64,000 nucleotides of DNA, from positions 62,001 to 126,000 of the forward strand of contig JANYFL010000005.1 in assembly GCA_025362735.1 (NCBI GenBank). The letters are read 5' to 3'. Below are positions 36,567 through 46,699 of this stretch, piece by piece. The translations under genes and the position numbers were made by a program. Within the stretch, counting starts at the first letter, position 1. Each line of letters starts with the position of its first letter. Source of the stretch: Betaproteobacteria bacterium. Its GTDB lineage: Bacteria > Pseudomonadota > Gammaproteobacteria > Burkholderiales > Burkholderiaceae_D. Below the pieces are notes generated by a model, which was not told the DNA's origin, ran no database searches, and saw only the letters and a list, made by a program, of their open reading frames with translations.

Positions 36567-37787
36567 ATGGCCGAAAATCAGGATGATGATAATGAGAAAC
36601 GTCCCCGTCCCAAACGCAATAACGATGGCCCGCCTGATCTCGAAGAAGCCTGGCAAGATTTCAATCGTTTTCTGAACAATCTGTTTTCGGGTAAAGGTGG
36701 GCGTAAAGGCGGTGGCTTCGGCGGCAAAATGGGTGGTGGCAATGGTGGCCCGAGTGCGCGAAGTGCTGGCATCGGAGTTGGGATTGTGGGTGCTCTTTTG
36801 GTTGCGCTCTGGATAGGCAGTGGATTCTTTATCGTTCCAGAAGGTCAGTCAGGTGTTGTGCTGCAATTTGGCAAATTCAAATACACCACCGGTGCAGGCA
36901 TACGGTGGCGCTTGCCTTATCCCATTCAGAGCGATGAACTGGTCAACGTATCCGCGGTGAGGACAGTTGAAATTGGCTATCGTCAAAACGTAAAAAGCAA
37001 GGTTGCAAGTGAGTCACTGATGCTGACGGACGATGAAAATATCATCGACATTCAGTTCGCCGTGCAATATCTGCTTAAGGACGCGACTGAATTCCTATTT
37101 AACAATCGTGCGCCAGATGACACTGTAAAACAGGCGGCAGAAACGGCGGTGCGTGAAATCGTAGGCAAAAGCAAGATGGACTACGTCTTGTATGAAGGGC
37201 GAGCTGATGTCGCCATTCAAGTCTCCAAACTCATTCAGGATATCCTGGATCGTTACAAACTGGGGGTACTGATCAGCAACGTCACGATCCAGAATGCCCA
37301 ACCTCCTGAACAGGTTCAGGCTGCCTTTGATGATGCGGTAAAGGCGGCTCAGGATCGCGAGCGTCAAAAGAATGAAGGCCAGGCCTACGCCAATGATGTG
37401 ATCCCCAAAGCACGGGGGAATGCGTCCCGTCTTGCGCTTGAAGCCGAGGGGTACAAGCAGCGTGTGATTGCTCAGGCCGAAGGTGATGCCAGCCGTTTCA
37501 AGCAAGTGGTGACAGAGTATGCCAAGGCACCTGCTGTGACCCGCGATCGTATGTATCTGGACGCAATGCAGGAAATTTTCTCGAATACCACCAAAGTCAT
37601 GGTTGATACAAAGTCCGGCAGTAACTTGCTTTATTTACCTCTTGATAAGTTGATTCAACAATCGACGCAAGACGGCAACAAGTCCGATACCCCTCAAAGC
37701 TCAATGCCGAGCATCTTGCCTTCTACCAGTCTGCTCAGTGATGATGCACGTTCCCGCGATGGCTTGCGTGATCGGGAGACGCGCTAA
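36567..37787 (+). CDS. hflK: FtsH protease modulator HflK
   Basis: SPFH/band 7 membrane protein that forms a cage with HflC around the FtsH protease. The glycine-rich N-terminus (GGRKGGGFGGKMGGGNGG) is followed by one helix (GIGVGIVGALLVALWIGSGFFIV), the band 7 domain beginning PEGQSGVVLQFGKF, and a charged C-terminus. The ATG at 36567 gives the usual HflK N-terminus. Upstream in-frame starts (36477 and 36444) add a serine/arginine-rich stretch not seen in the family. Confidence 0.92.
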   Translation: MAENQDDDNEKRPRPKRNNDGPPDLEEAWQDFNRFLNNLFSGKGGRKGGGFGGKMGGGNGGPSARSAGIGVGIVGALLVALWIGSGFFIVPEGQSGVVLQFGKFKYTTGAGIRWRLPYPIQSDELVNVSAVRTVEIGYRQNVKSKVASESLMLTDDENIIDIQFAVQYLLKDATEFLFNNRAPDDTVKQAAETAVREIVGKSKMDYVLYEGRADVAIQVSKLIQDILDRYKLGVLISNVTIQNAQPPEQVQAAFDDAVKAAQDRERQKNEGQAYANDVIPKARGNASRLALEAEGYKQRVIAQAEGDASRFKQVVTEYAKAPAVTRDRMYLDAMQEIFSNTTKVMVDTKSGSNLLYLPLDKLIQQSTQDGNKSDTPQSSMPSILPSTSLLSDDARSRDGLRDRETR

Positions 37788-38665
37788 TGAACCGCATCAT
37801 TTCCATCGCAATTGGCCTATTGCTGGCTATCATCCTGTTCCGTTCAACCGTCTATGTGGTTGATCAACGTAATTACGCGATTCTGTTTGCACTCGGTGAA
37901 ATCAAGGAAGTGATCTCCGAACCAGGGCTGCATTTCAAGTTGCCGCCGCCTTTCCAGAACATCATTTATCTGGACAAACGCATTCTGACCATTGATACAC
38001 CGGAAGCGGATCGCTTTATCACTTCCGAGAAGCGCAACATCCTGGTCGATTCTTTCGTTAAATGGCGTATTGTCGATCCCAAGCAGTATTACATCAGCGT
38101 CGGTGCTGACGAATCACGTGCCGAAGCGCGCTTGAATCAGATCATCAAGGCCGCTCTCAATGAAGAGATTACCAAGCGCACGACCCATGAAGTGGTTTCG
38201 GGAGAGCGTGACGTCGTAATGACGGCGCTACGCAACAATGTCGCCGATGAAGCCAAACAGATTGGAGTTCAAATTCTGGATGTGCGACTAAAACGGGTTG
38301 ACTTGCTTCCAGGGATCAGCGAGTCCGTTTATAGTCGTATGGAGTCAGAGCGTCGGCGCGTTGCGAACGAGCTACGCTCAACCGGTGGTGCCGAGTCAGA
38401 AAAAATCCGTGCCGATGCCGACAAACAGCGCGAAGTCATCCTCGCAGAAGCTTATCGGGATGCACAGAAAATTAAGGGTGAAGGTGACGCCAAGGCATCC
38501 AGCACTTATGGTCAGGCATTCGGCCAGAACGCCGAGTTCTATAAGTTCTATCGTAGTCTTGAAGCTTATCGAGCCAGTTTCAAGAGCCGCTCCGATGTTC
38601 TGGTGGTCGATCCCTCGTCCGAATTCTTCAAGTACATGAAGGGGTCTGGATCATCTGGAAAATAA
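37787..38665 (+). CDS. hflC: FtsH protease modulator HflC
   Basis: Partner of HflK in the FtsH-regulating complex, 292 residues. It has an N-terminal membrane helix (IISIAIGLLLAIILFRSTVYV), the VDQRNYAILFALGEIKEV start of the band 7 domain, and a long alpha-helical region (SERRRVANELRSTGGAESEK). It overlaps hflK by one base (TAATG). In most relatives DUF2065 and hisZ follow directly; here a four-gene cassette begins 17 bases later. Confidence 0.95.
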   Translation: MNRIISIAIGLLLAIILFRSTVYVVDQRNYAILFALGEIKEVISEPGLHFKLPPPFQNIIYLDKRILTIDTPEADRFITSEKRNILVDSFVKWRIVDPKQYYISVGADESRAEARLNQIIKAALNEEITKRTTHEVVSGERDVVMTALRNNVADEAKQIGVQILDVRLKRVDLLPGISESVYSRMESERRRVANELRSTGGAESEKIRADADKQREVILAEAYRDAQKIKGEGDAKASSTYGQAFGQNAEFYKFYRSLEAYRASFKSRSDVLVVDPSSEFFKYMKGSGSSGK

Positions 38666-38681
38666 TTGATACCTAGGAAAA

Positions 38682-40052
38682 ATGCCAATACCGTCGTCTG
38701 TATTATTGATAGGCTACGGCAGTATTGGGCAAGGATTAACGCCTTTATTGCTTAAGCATTTTGACCTTCAACCATCTCAAGTTACTGCAATTGCTGCTGA
38801 TGAAAATGGTAGGTCCGTATCTCAATTGTATGGTGTGCGCTATATCAACCTACCTTTGACTCCCCAGAATTATGAAGATGTACTCTGTGAGTATCTGTGC
38901 AACGGTGATTGGCTCATTAATGTTGCCGTAGAGGTATCTTCAGTCGCACTTATTGCATGGTGTCGAGAGGTGGGTGTTTTATATCTTGATACTTGCGTAG
39001 AACCATGGCCCGGTGGATATCAAAATTTTAAAAAAATTGAGGCAACGACTAATTATGCCTTGCGTCATGAGGCGTTGAGTCTGAGTCAAAAGGGAGCTCC
39101 AACTGCGGTCATTGCACATGGCGCCAATCCTGGATTAGTAAGCCATTTTGTCAAGATAGGCCTGCACGAGCTGGCAAAAATAAAAGGCATAGCAGCATCA
39201 CCATCGTGGGCTGATGTTGCCCAAAATCTGGGTGTCAAAATCATTCAGATTGCTGAGCGAGATACTCATCACACAAGAGCGCACCGACCTATCAATAGTT
39301 TTGTCAATACATGGTCTGTGGATGGCCTGATTGCCGAAGCACGGCAATGTGCCGAATTGGGATGGGGGAGCCACGAGATGAGTTTCCCTGAAAACGGTCG
39401 CAGGCATGACTACGGTGACCGGTCGGGGATTTATCTGGAAGAGTCCAGTGCGCGTGTCAAGGTTAAGTCATGGGTACCTGCAGTGGGAGAGCAATGGGCC
39501 TATATGATTTCCCACCATGAATCTTTGTCGATTGCTAATTTTCTGACTATGCATGGGGAAAAACGAGGAGAAGTGACTTATCGTCCGACGGTCTATTATG
39601 CTTACCATCCATCAGAAATGACATGTCAATCACTTGAGTATTGGCTTGCCAATGATTATGCAAACCCAAAACATAAGTGTGTTTTGCGTGATGAACTGGA
39701 ATCGGGGTTCGATCAACTGGGAGTATTGTTTGTATTCTCCGAGGGGGCATACTGGTATGGCTCTACACTGGATATTGAACGGGCTCGAAAGCTTGCTCCG
39801 CATAATAATGGAACCTCTCTCCAGGTCGTCGCAGGAATTCTAGGGGCGCTTGTATGGATGAACAAACATCCCGAAGAAGGTGTGGTTGAGGCAGAATCCA
39901 TAAATTTTGAAGAGATTATGCAAGTGGCGATTCCCTATCTGGGTAACGTTTTCGGGGTGCTCTCAGATTGGCAGCCAAGAAACAATGGGACGCTTCAATT
40001 CCATGATTTCTTATTGAGTAAATTTGACTGTAAAGAAGTCGAAATTGTCTGA
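38682..40052 (+). CDS. hss: Homospermidine synthase
   Basis: NAD-dependent enzyme that makes sym-homospermidine from two putrescines or from spermidine and putrescine. The 456-residue protein has the nucleotide-binding LLIGYGSIGQGLTPLLL, the family motif VLYLDTCVEPWPGGY and AHGANPGLVSHFVKIGL. The length fits bacterial Hss. Its base composition is visibly more AT-rich than hflC (a sampled 60-base line has 25 G+C against 39 in hflC). It is the first gene of a cassette with a YgiB-like lipoprotein, an ATP-grasp ligase and a DUF350 protein, starting 17 bases after hflC. Confidence 0.92.
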   Translation: MPIPSSVLLIGYGSIGQGLTPLLLKHFDLQPSQVTAIAADENGRSVSQLYGVRYINLPLTPQNYEDVLCEYLCNGDWLINVAVEVSSVALIAWCREVGVLYLDTCVEPWPGGYQNFKKIEATTNYALRHEALSLSQKGAPTAVIAHGANPGLVSHFVKIGLHELAKIKGIAASPSWADVAQNLGVKIIQIAERDTHHTRAHRPINSFVNTWSVDGLIAEARQCAELGWGSHEMSFPENGRRHDYGDRSGIYLEESSARVKVKSWVPAVGEQWAYMISHHESLSIANFLTMHGEKRGEVTYRPTVYYAYHPSEMTCQSLEYWLANDYANPKHKCVLRDELESGFDQLGVLFVFSEGAYWYGSTLDIERARKLAPHNNGTSLQVVAGILGALVWMNKHPEEGVVEAESINFEEIMQVAIPYLGNVFGVLSDWQPRNNGTLQFHDFLLSKFDCKEVEIV

Positions 40053-40066
40053 AAGGAAAAGGTATC

Positions 40067-40465
40067 TTGAAACGATCGCAGCGAGTCCCATTGTTGGTCA
40101 TCGGTACGATGGTGACATTGGCCGGCTGCGGTGCTGGGGAGAATCAGGAACTGCAACAGCAGCGATACAGTTCACTAGAAGATTGCAAAAATGATTGGGT
40201 TGACGATAGTCATTGCACTCAGAGTCCAGTAGGGCATGGTAGTGGAGGCGTACATGTGGGCGGTGGAGGATACTGGGGCCCCCGATACTATTGGGACCGT
40301 GATATTGGTCGCCCAGTGGTGGTTTCGCCAGAAGGCGAAACCAGTGTCGTTAATAACTCCAGGATTGGCAGTAATGGTTCATCTAGTGGTGAAACGGCTC
40401 ATGTCGGCTCGTTCTCCCGTGGAGGCTTTGGCAACTTCGCTCATCGCTTTTCAATGGGTGGCTAA
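40067..40465 (+). CDS. YgiB/YjfM-like (DUF1190) lipoprotein
   Basis: A 132-residue secreted lipoprotein. The signal peptide ends in the lipobox VTLAGCGAG. The mature part has a conserved-looking YSSLEDCKNDWVDDSHCT segment with two cysteines, a glycine/histidine-rich linker, the aromatic GGYWGPRYYWDRDIG motif and a Ser/Gly tail ending in RGGFGN. It starts with TTG, preceded by AAAGGAAAAGG. It overlaps the ATP-grasp gene by one base. The same pairing occurs in E. coli (ygiB-ygiC and yjfM-yjfC), whose function is not established. Confidence 0.8.
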   Translation: MKRSQRVPLLVIGTMVTLAGCGAGENQELQQQRYSSLEDCKNDWVDDSHCTQSPVGHGSGGVHVGGGGYWGPRYYWDRDIGRPVVVSPEGETSVVNNSRIGSNGSSSGETAHVGSFSRGGFGNFAHRFSMGG

Positions 40466-41583
40466 TGGAACGACTAAAGATCAAACCGCGTCAAGACTTT
40501 GGGAAAAAATTGGAAGAACAAGGCTTATCTTTCCATGGCTGGGATAACTATTGGAAAGAAGATGCCTGTTATCGTTTCAGTCTGAAACAAATCGAAGAAA
40601 TCGAATCGGCCACCGAAGAACTTCACACGATGTGTGTCCATGCAATGAAGGTTGTCGTTAGTACAGACCGCCTTTGGCAACTTAAGATTCCTGAGGGTTT
40701 CTGGCCAGCAATTTATGCCTCGATTGAACGAGGCGATTTTTCCCTATATGGCCGCTTTGATCTGGCTTATGACGGGAAGGCTCCGCCCAAGCTGTTGGAA
40801 TACAACGCCGACACTCCAACGTCCTTACTAGAGTCTGCCGTTTGTCAGTGGTACTGGATGGAAGATTCTTATTCTGAATTTGATCAGTTCAATTCGCTAC
40901 ATGAAAGACTGGTGGATCGTTGGAAAGTACTGCCAGGCCATGACCCCATTCATCTTGCCTCGGTAGCGGGAAATGAAGAAGATTGGGTGTGTGCGACTTA
41001 TATGATGGACACAATCATTCAAGCAGGCCGTACCGCAAAACACATTGATGTCGAAGATATTGGTTGGGATTCGAATCGAAAATGCTTCGTGGATATTGAA
41101 GGCGAGGCAATCGTAAACCTTTTCAAGCTTTATCCATGGGAATGGCTCATGCGGGAAAATTTTGGCATGCACATCATCGAAGGGACGACTCGCTTTATAG
41201 AACCGATGTGGAAAGCCGTTCTATCGTGCAAGGGGCTATTACCGATTCTCTGGGAACTATATCCCGGCCATCCCAATTTGCTCCCTGCTTATTTTGAGAG
41301 TTGGAAACTTGGCTCATACGCCAAGAAGCCTTTGTTTTCACGCGAGGGTGCAAATATCGAATTAGTTACTAACGGAAAAACAATTGCTAAGGATGATGGG
41401 CCTTATGGTAGTGAAGGTTATATCTATCAAGCCCTTTGTACATTACCGAAGTTTGACGATTGGTACCCCGTAATTGGTTCCTGGGTTGTCAATGGGGCGT
41501 CGGTAGGGATGTGCGTTCGTGAAGATATCTCTCCGATTACGACAAACATGAGCCATTTTGTACCACATTATTTTACCGATTAA
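40465..41583 (+). CDS. Glutathionylspermidine synthase-like ATP-grasp ligase (YgiC/YjfC family)
   Basis: A 372-residue protein homologous to the synthetase domain of glutathionylspermidine synthase, an ATP-grasp amide ligase. Family segments include FDLAYDGKAPPKLLEYNADTP, FKLYPWEWL near the middle, LPILWELYPGHPNLLPAYFE and SREGANIELV toward the C-terminus. There is no amidase domain. In E. coli the YgiC and YjfC relatives lack a proven substrate. Here homospermidine synthase in the same operon makes a polyamine a reasonable substrate; this is inference. The start overlaps the YgiB-like stop (TAATG). Confidence 0.88.
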   Translation: MERLKIKPRQDFGKKLEEQGLSFHGWDNYWKEDACYRFSLKQIEEIESATEELHTMCVHAMKVVVSTDRLWQLKIPEGFWPAIYASIERGDFSLYGRFDLAYDGKAPPKLLEYNADTPTSLLESAVCQWYWMEDSYSEFDQFNSLHERLVDRWKVLPGHDPIHLASVAGNEEDWVCATYMMDTIIQAGRTAKHIDVEDIGWDSNRKCFVDIEGEAIVNLFKLYPWEWLMRENFGMHIIEGTTRFIEPMWKAVLSCKGLLPILWELYPGHPNLLPAYFESWKLGSYAKKPLFSREGANIELVTNGKTIAKDDGPYGSEGYIYQALCTLPKFDDWYPVIGSWVVNGASVGMCVREDISPITTNMSHFVPHYFTD

Positions 41584-41593
41584 GGAGAATGCC

Positions 41594-41974
41594 TTGCTTA
41601 ATGCCGTTTTTGCTTTCCTTACCTATCTAGGGACAGCAGTCGTGTTGCTGGCTGCGTTTGTGTTTATTTATATACGTTTTACGCCTTACAAGGAATTTGA
41701 ACTGATTGCCCAAAACAATGACGCAGCAGCCATTGCACTGGCCGGCGCTGTACTTGGCTTCACTTTTCCACTACTGTCGTCAATCTATTACACCCAATCC
41801 ATTCCCGAGATGGCGCTTTGGGCAGCGATTACATGCGTTGTACAACTTTGTGTTTTTATCGTTCTTCGCAAGCAGGCAAAGCGAATAGAAGAGGGGCATA
41901 TTTCTTCGGCCATTATGGTTGCCACCTTCTCCATAGCAGTGGGTTTGTTGAACGCAGTTAGCATCAGTCATTGA
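41594..41974 (+). CDS. DUF350 family membrane protein (YjfL-like)
   Basis: A 126-residue membrane protein with four helices (FLTYLGTAVVLLAAFVFIYI, IALAGAVLGFTFPLLSSIYY and two more) and the NNDAAAIALAGAVLGF motif of DUF350. It starts with TTG at 41594 after a perfect TAAGGAGAA ribosome-binding site. A longer frame from 41558 would overlap the preceding gene and has no such site. E. coli YjfL belongs to the same family and is encoded in the same operon as the YjfM and YjfC relatives, which supports a shared pathway. Confidence 0.87.
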   Translation: MLNAVFAFLTYLGTAVVLLAAFVFIYIRFTPYKEFELIAQNNDAAAIALAGAVLGFTFPLLSSIYYTQSIPEMALWAAITCVVQLCVFIVLRKQAKRIEEGHISSAIMVATFSIAVGLLNAVSISH

Positions 41975-42003
41975 TGTTGTACGCTTAACTGCCAAATTCA
42001 ATC

Positions 42004-42195
42004 ATGTGGCATAGTCTTATTATCGCTTTTGCCCTAATGCTGATTCTGGAAGGGCTGTTGCCCTTTCTGTTTCCGGCCCATTGGAAAGAGACTTTTCGCC
42101 GCATGATTCAGCTTAAAGATGGGCAGATTCGTTTTTTCGGAATCTCCTCAATTGTCACTGGACTGATCCTGTTTTTCGTATTCCAGTCGTTCTGA
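42004..42195 (+). CDS. DUF2065 family small membrane protein (YjeT-like)
   Basis: A 63-residue protein with two helices (LIIAFALMLILEGLLPFLF and FFGISSIVTGLILFFVFQSF) and the RMIQLKDGQIRFFG loop typical of YjeT/DUF2065. It is normally found directly after hflC. Here it is pushed 3.3 kb away by the polyamine cassette. Its function is unknown. Confidence 0.88.
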   Translation: MWHSLIIAFALMLILEGLLPFLFPAHWKETFRRMIQLKDGQIRFFGISSIVTGLILFFVFQSF

Positions 42196-42271
42196 CTTAA
42201 AATCCTGTTTTCCCCCAATACGGCATTGTTTGCGCACTGCTGGTTGCACACTCACTTGATGCCGTCTGAAT

Positions 42272-43429
42272 ATGCCTGTCTGGTCGCTTCCCGAATCGAT
42301 TGCTGACATCTTGCCGTCTGAAGCGCGCAAGATTGAAGACCTGCGTCGCGTTTTGCTCGACCTGTTCCGTACCTATGGCTATGAACTGGTCATGCCACCG
42401 CTGCTCGAATACACCGAATCTCTATTGACCGGCACGGGCCGTGACATGGATTTGCAGATGTTCAAGCTGGTTGATCAACTGTCTGGCCGGACGATGGGGG
42501 TACGCGCCGATATGACCCCGCAGGTTGCGCGTATTGATGCTCACTTGCTCAATCGTAAGGGCGTGGCACGCCTCTGCTATGCAGGTAGCGTGTTGCACAC
42601 ACGTCCGAGCGCTTTGTTTGCGACACGCGAACCCTTTCAGGTGGGTGCCGAAATTTATGGTCATGCCGGGTTGGAAGCAGACCTGGAAATCCAGCAATTG
42701 TTGCTCGCCGCACTGAAACTTACGGGCGTGCCGGAAGTTCGGCTTGACCTCAGTCATGCCGAGGTGCTGCGGGCCATTCTTGCTGAAGACCCGAATGGTC
42801 TTGCATTCGTGGACACAATCTACCCTTTGCTGCAGACCAAGGATGCGGCTGCACTTTTTCAGCTCAATCAACTCAGTGCTCAGACGCGCGATGCGCTCGT
42901 CAATCTATGCGATCTCTATGGGGACATCGAAGTCATCGCAGCGGCGCGCAAAGTACTACCCAAACTAGACCGCATCAATGCCGCGCTGGATGCACTGGAT
43001 ACGCTCGTGAAGGCATTGCCGAGCGCGCAGACACACGCGCAGATTACGATTGATCTGGCTGACTTGCGCGGCTATCACTACGAAAGTGGCGTCATTTTTT
43101 CAGCCTATTGTCCCGGTCTTCCCAGTCCGGTTGCACGAGGCGGACGTTACGATGAAGTGGGCGAAGCCTTCGGTCGCGCTCGTCCGGCAGCGGGCTTCAG
43201 TCTTTACTTGCGTGAACTCGCCAGTTTGCTGCCTGCCGCTGCGTTGGGGGTAGCGATTCGGGCGCCTTGGGCTGCAGACGCCGCGCTAGCGCAAAAAATT
43301 GCAGGCTTGCGTGAACAGGGTGAAATTGTCATTCAGGTGCTGCCCGGACATGAACAAGAACAGGATGAATTCGCCTGTGATCGCGAACTTATCTTCCGCG
43401 CAAGTGCGTGGACAGTCCAGAAAATCTGA
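42272..43429 (+). CDS. hisZ: ATP phosphoribosyltransferase regulatory subunit HisZ
   Basis: Histidyl-tRNA synthetase paralogue that forms the active first enzyme of histidine biosynthesis together with short-form HisG. The 385-residue protein has the synthetase-like core ([39 protein letters not shown]) but lacks the C-terminal anticodon domain of HisS. Its place before purA is conserved in betaproteobacteria. No hisG is in the window. Confidence 0.94.
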   Translation: MPVWSLPESIADILPSEARKIEDLRRVLLDLFRTYGYELVMPPLLEYTESLLTGTGRDMDLQMFKLVDQLSGRTMGVRADMTPQVARIDAHLLNRKGVARLCYAGSVLHTRPSALFATREPFQVGAEIYGHAGLEADLEIQQLLLAALKLTGVPEVRLDLSHAEVLRAILAEDPNGLAFVDTIYPLLQTKDAAALFQLNQLSAQTRDALVNLCDLYGDIEVIAAARKVLPKLDRINAALDALDTLVKALPSAQTHAQITIDLADLRGYHYESGVIFSAYCPGLPSPVARGGRYDEVGEAFGRARPAAGFSLYLRELASLLPAAALGVAIRAPWAADAALAQKIAGLREQGEIVIQVLPGHEQEQDEFACDRELIFRASAWTVQKI

Positions 43430-43470
43430 CTTCCAACAATAATTTTTTTAATCCATCAGGAACAGGCTGA

Positions 43471-44787
<1,317 letters not shown>

Positions 44788-44791
44788 ATTC

Positions 44792-45337
44792 ATGAGTCTG
44801 CCCGCCAGCACCGATACCGATTTATGGGTCAGTTGGGCCGACTACCATCGGAGCATTGAGCAACTCTGTCTGAATATTTACGATTCGGATTGGCAGTTTG
44901 ATCACATCCTCTGTCTGGCCCGTGGGGGGATGCGCGTCGGCGATGTGATTTCGCGTATTTACGATCTGCCACTCGCTATTCTTTCAACCAGTTCCTATCG
45001 CGACGCGGGTGGCACGCAACAGAGTGCGCTTGATATTGCGCGTTACATCACCACAACGCGAGGAAATCTGGGTGGAAAAGTTTTGCTCGTCGATGATCTG
45101 GTTGATTCCGGCCATACACTGGAACAAGTCGGGTTACATTTGCGTGAGCAATATCCAGTTGTGACCGAAGTGCGTACGGCAGTAATCTGGTACAAGGCCT
45201 GCTCAAGCGTCAAGCCAGATTATTTCGTCGAACACTTACCGACCAATCCCTGGATTCATCAACCCTTCGAAGATTACGACACGATTCGGCCACAACAATT
45301 GGTGGCCTGGGTCAAGAAAGGTCAAGCGCAGGCTTGA
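44792..45337 (+). CDS. Phosphoribosyltransferase family protein
   Basis: A 181-residue type I phosphoribosyltransferase. The PRPP-binding motif VLLVDDLVDSGHTLEQVG and the ILCLARGGMRVGDVI loop are intact. Relatives next to purA in betaproteobacteria are annotated as xanthine or hypoxanthine phosphoribosyltransferase-like, but the base specificity cannot be read from the sequence. The ATG at 44792 is preferred; the longer upstream frame lies within purA. It is probably co-transcribed with purA for purine salvage. Confidence 0.88.
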   Translation: MSLPASTDTDLWVSWADYHRSIEQLCLNIYDSDWQFDHILCLARGGMRVGDVISRIYDLPLAILSTSSYRDAGGTQQSALDIARYITTTRGNLGGKVLLVDDLVDSGHTLEQVGLHLREQYPVVTEVRTAVIWYKACSSVKPDYFVEHLPTNPWIHQPFEDYDTIRPQQLVAWVKKGQAQA

Positions 45338-45358
45338 TTCGCTTTGTTGCCACATTCC

Positions 45359-46699
45359 ATGACCCTTTTCATCCTGCTTGCTGCTGCTCTCACGATTGCT
45401 GTACTCGGCTTATTTTATTGGGCCGGGCGCAACACATGGGAGACCACGCCTGAACTCGTGGTTCCTGGTCAAACCGAGCGGAACATTTTGAATGCCGAAC
45501 TCGAACTGTTGCGTGTTCAGCGACGCGAGCTTGAACAAGATGAACAATCACATCGTGTGGATGGACCACATCGTGAACAGGCCATCGTCGAACTGAGCCG
45601 TAGAGTCGACAGTTTGCTGCAGCGTAAACAGCAGCTTGAACAGGGTGGGGCAATAGAAGCCTCGCACAATCCAGGCAGATCAAGCAAGTGGTTAATATGG
45701 ACGCCAGCACTGGCCATTCCATTGCTGGCAGCGGGCCTCTACTTGAAGCTGGGCACTCCCGCTGCGCTCAATCCAGCGCAGGTGCGACCGCCCGCGGATA
45801 TGGTCGAAATTGATGGTCGTAAGGTCAGTATCAAAGAGTTGGTAGAACGACTGGAGCAACGCCTTAATGAGCAACCGGATCAGGCCGAAGGCTGGATCCT
45901 ATTGGGCGGCACCAAGTACAAGTTGGGCGATTTTGCGGGAGCTGCCAAGGCTTATCGGAAAGCCAGTGTCCTGGCTGAACAAAATCCCGAACTGAAGAGT
46001 GTTGCTCCTGACATCCTCGCTGACCTGGCCGATGCCATCGTTATGCAACAGGGTGGCCGGTTCGATGGGGAACCACAAGTTCTGGTGGAGCAGATATTGA
46101 AACTGAATCCTGTTCATCAGAAAGGCCTTGCCCTGGCTGCAGGTGCCGCCATGCGTGCCAATGATCCAGGCAAGGCAATCCCTTACTGGAAACGTCTGCG
46201 CGATACCTTGCCTGCTGATTCACCAGCTCGTGGTGAAGTTGAAGCCGTGATTGCGGAGCTCTCAGGTGGATCGATTCAAGACCAGGACAAAAAATCCGAC
46301 AAGGTCAACGAAGTGCCAGTCAAAACCGCAGCTAGAGTTGAAGGCAAGGTAACACTCTCGTCAGCACTCAAAGATCAAATTCATAGCGGCGATACTTTAT
46401 TTGTCTATGCGCGCCGTTTGGCGGGCGCCAACGGGAACGCACCGCGCATGCCACTGGCCGTTGCGCGTTTCACCATCCAGTCTGTAAGTCAGTTTCCCCA
46501 GACTTTTGAGTTGACTGAGGCAATGGCTATGGCGCCCGGATCGAGTCTCTCAGATGCCGAGCAAGCGGAAATTACCGCTCGTGTGTCGCGTAGCGGTAAT
46601 GCTATTCCAGCTTCAGGCGATCTCGTCAGCAAACCGGTTGTTGTGAAGCCTGCCAGTAATCCGAAAATCGAGCTTCTGATTGACCACACCGTGCCATGA
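45359..46699 (+). CDS. ccmI: Cytochrome c biogenesis protein CcmI (CycH)
   Basis: Inner-membrane apocytochrome c chaperone that hands apocytochromes to CcmF/CcmH. The N-terminal part has two helices (LFILLAAALTIAVLGLFYWAG and WLIWTPALAIPLLAAGLYL) flanking a cytoplasmic charged loop, followed by periplasmic TPRs (GWILLGGTKYKLGDFAGAAK) and a C-terminal beta domain. A TTG at 45344 is possible, but the ATG at 45359 gives a normal N-terminus. It is the first gene of the ccm operon here, whereas it usually follows ccmH. It overlaps ccmA by four bases. Confidence 0.88.
   Translation: MTLFILLAAALTIAVLGLFYWAGRNTWETTPELVVPGQTERNILNAELELLRVQRRELEQDEQSHRVDGPHREQAIVELSRRVDSLLQRKQQLEQGGAIEASHNPGRSSKWLIWTPALAIPLLAAGLYLKLGTPAALNPAQVRPPADMVEIDGRKVSIKELVERLEQRLNEQPDQAEGWILLGGTKYKLGDFAGAAKAYRKASVLAEQNPELKSVAPDILADLADAIVMQQGGRFDGEPQVLVEQILKLNPVHQKGLALAAGAAMRANDPGKAIPYWKRLRDTLPADSPARGEVEAVIAELSGGSIQDQDKKSDKVNEVPVKTAARVEGKVTLSSALKDQIHSGDTLFVYARRLAGANGNAPRMPLAVARFTIQSVSQFPQTFELTEAMAMAPGSSLSDAEQAEITARVSRSGNAIPASGDLVSKPVVVKPASNPKIELLIDHTVP

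Noticed and set aside
38682-40052. Saccharopine dehydrogenase for the first gene of the cassette
   Set aside because: The nucleotide-binding part is shared, but LDTCVEPWPGGY and the overall length fit homospermidine synthase.
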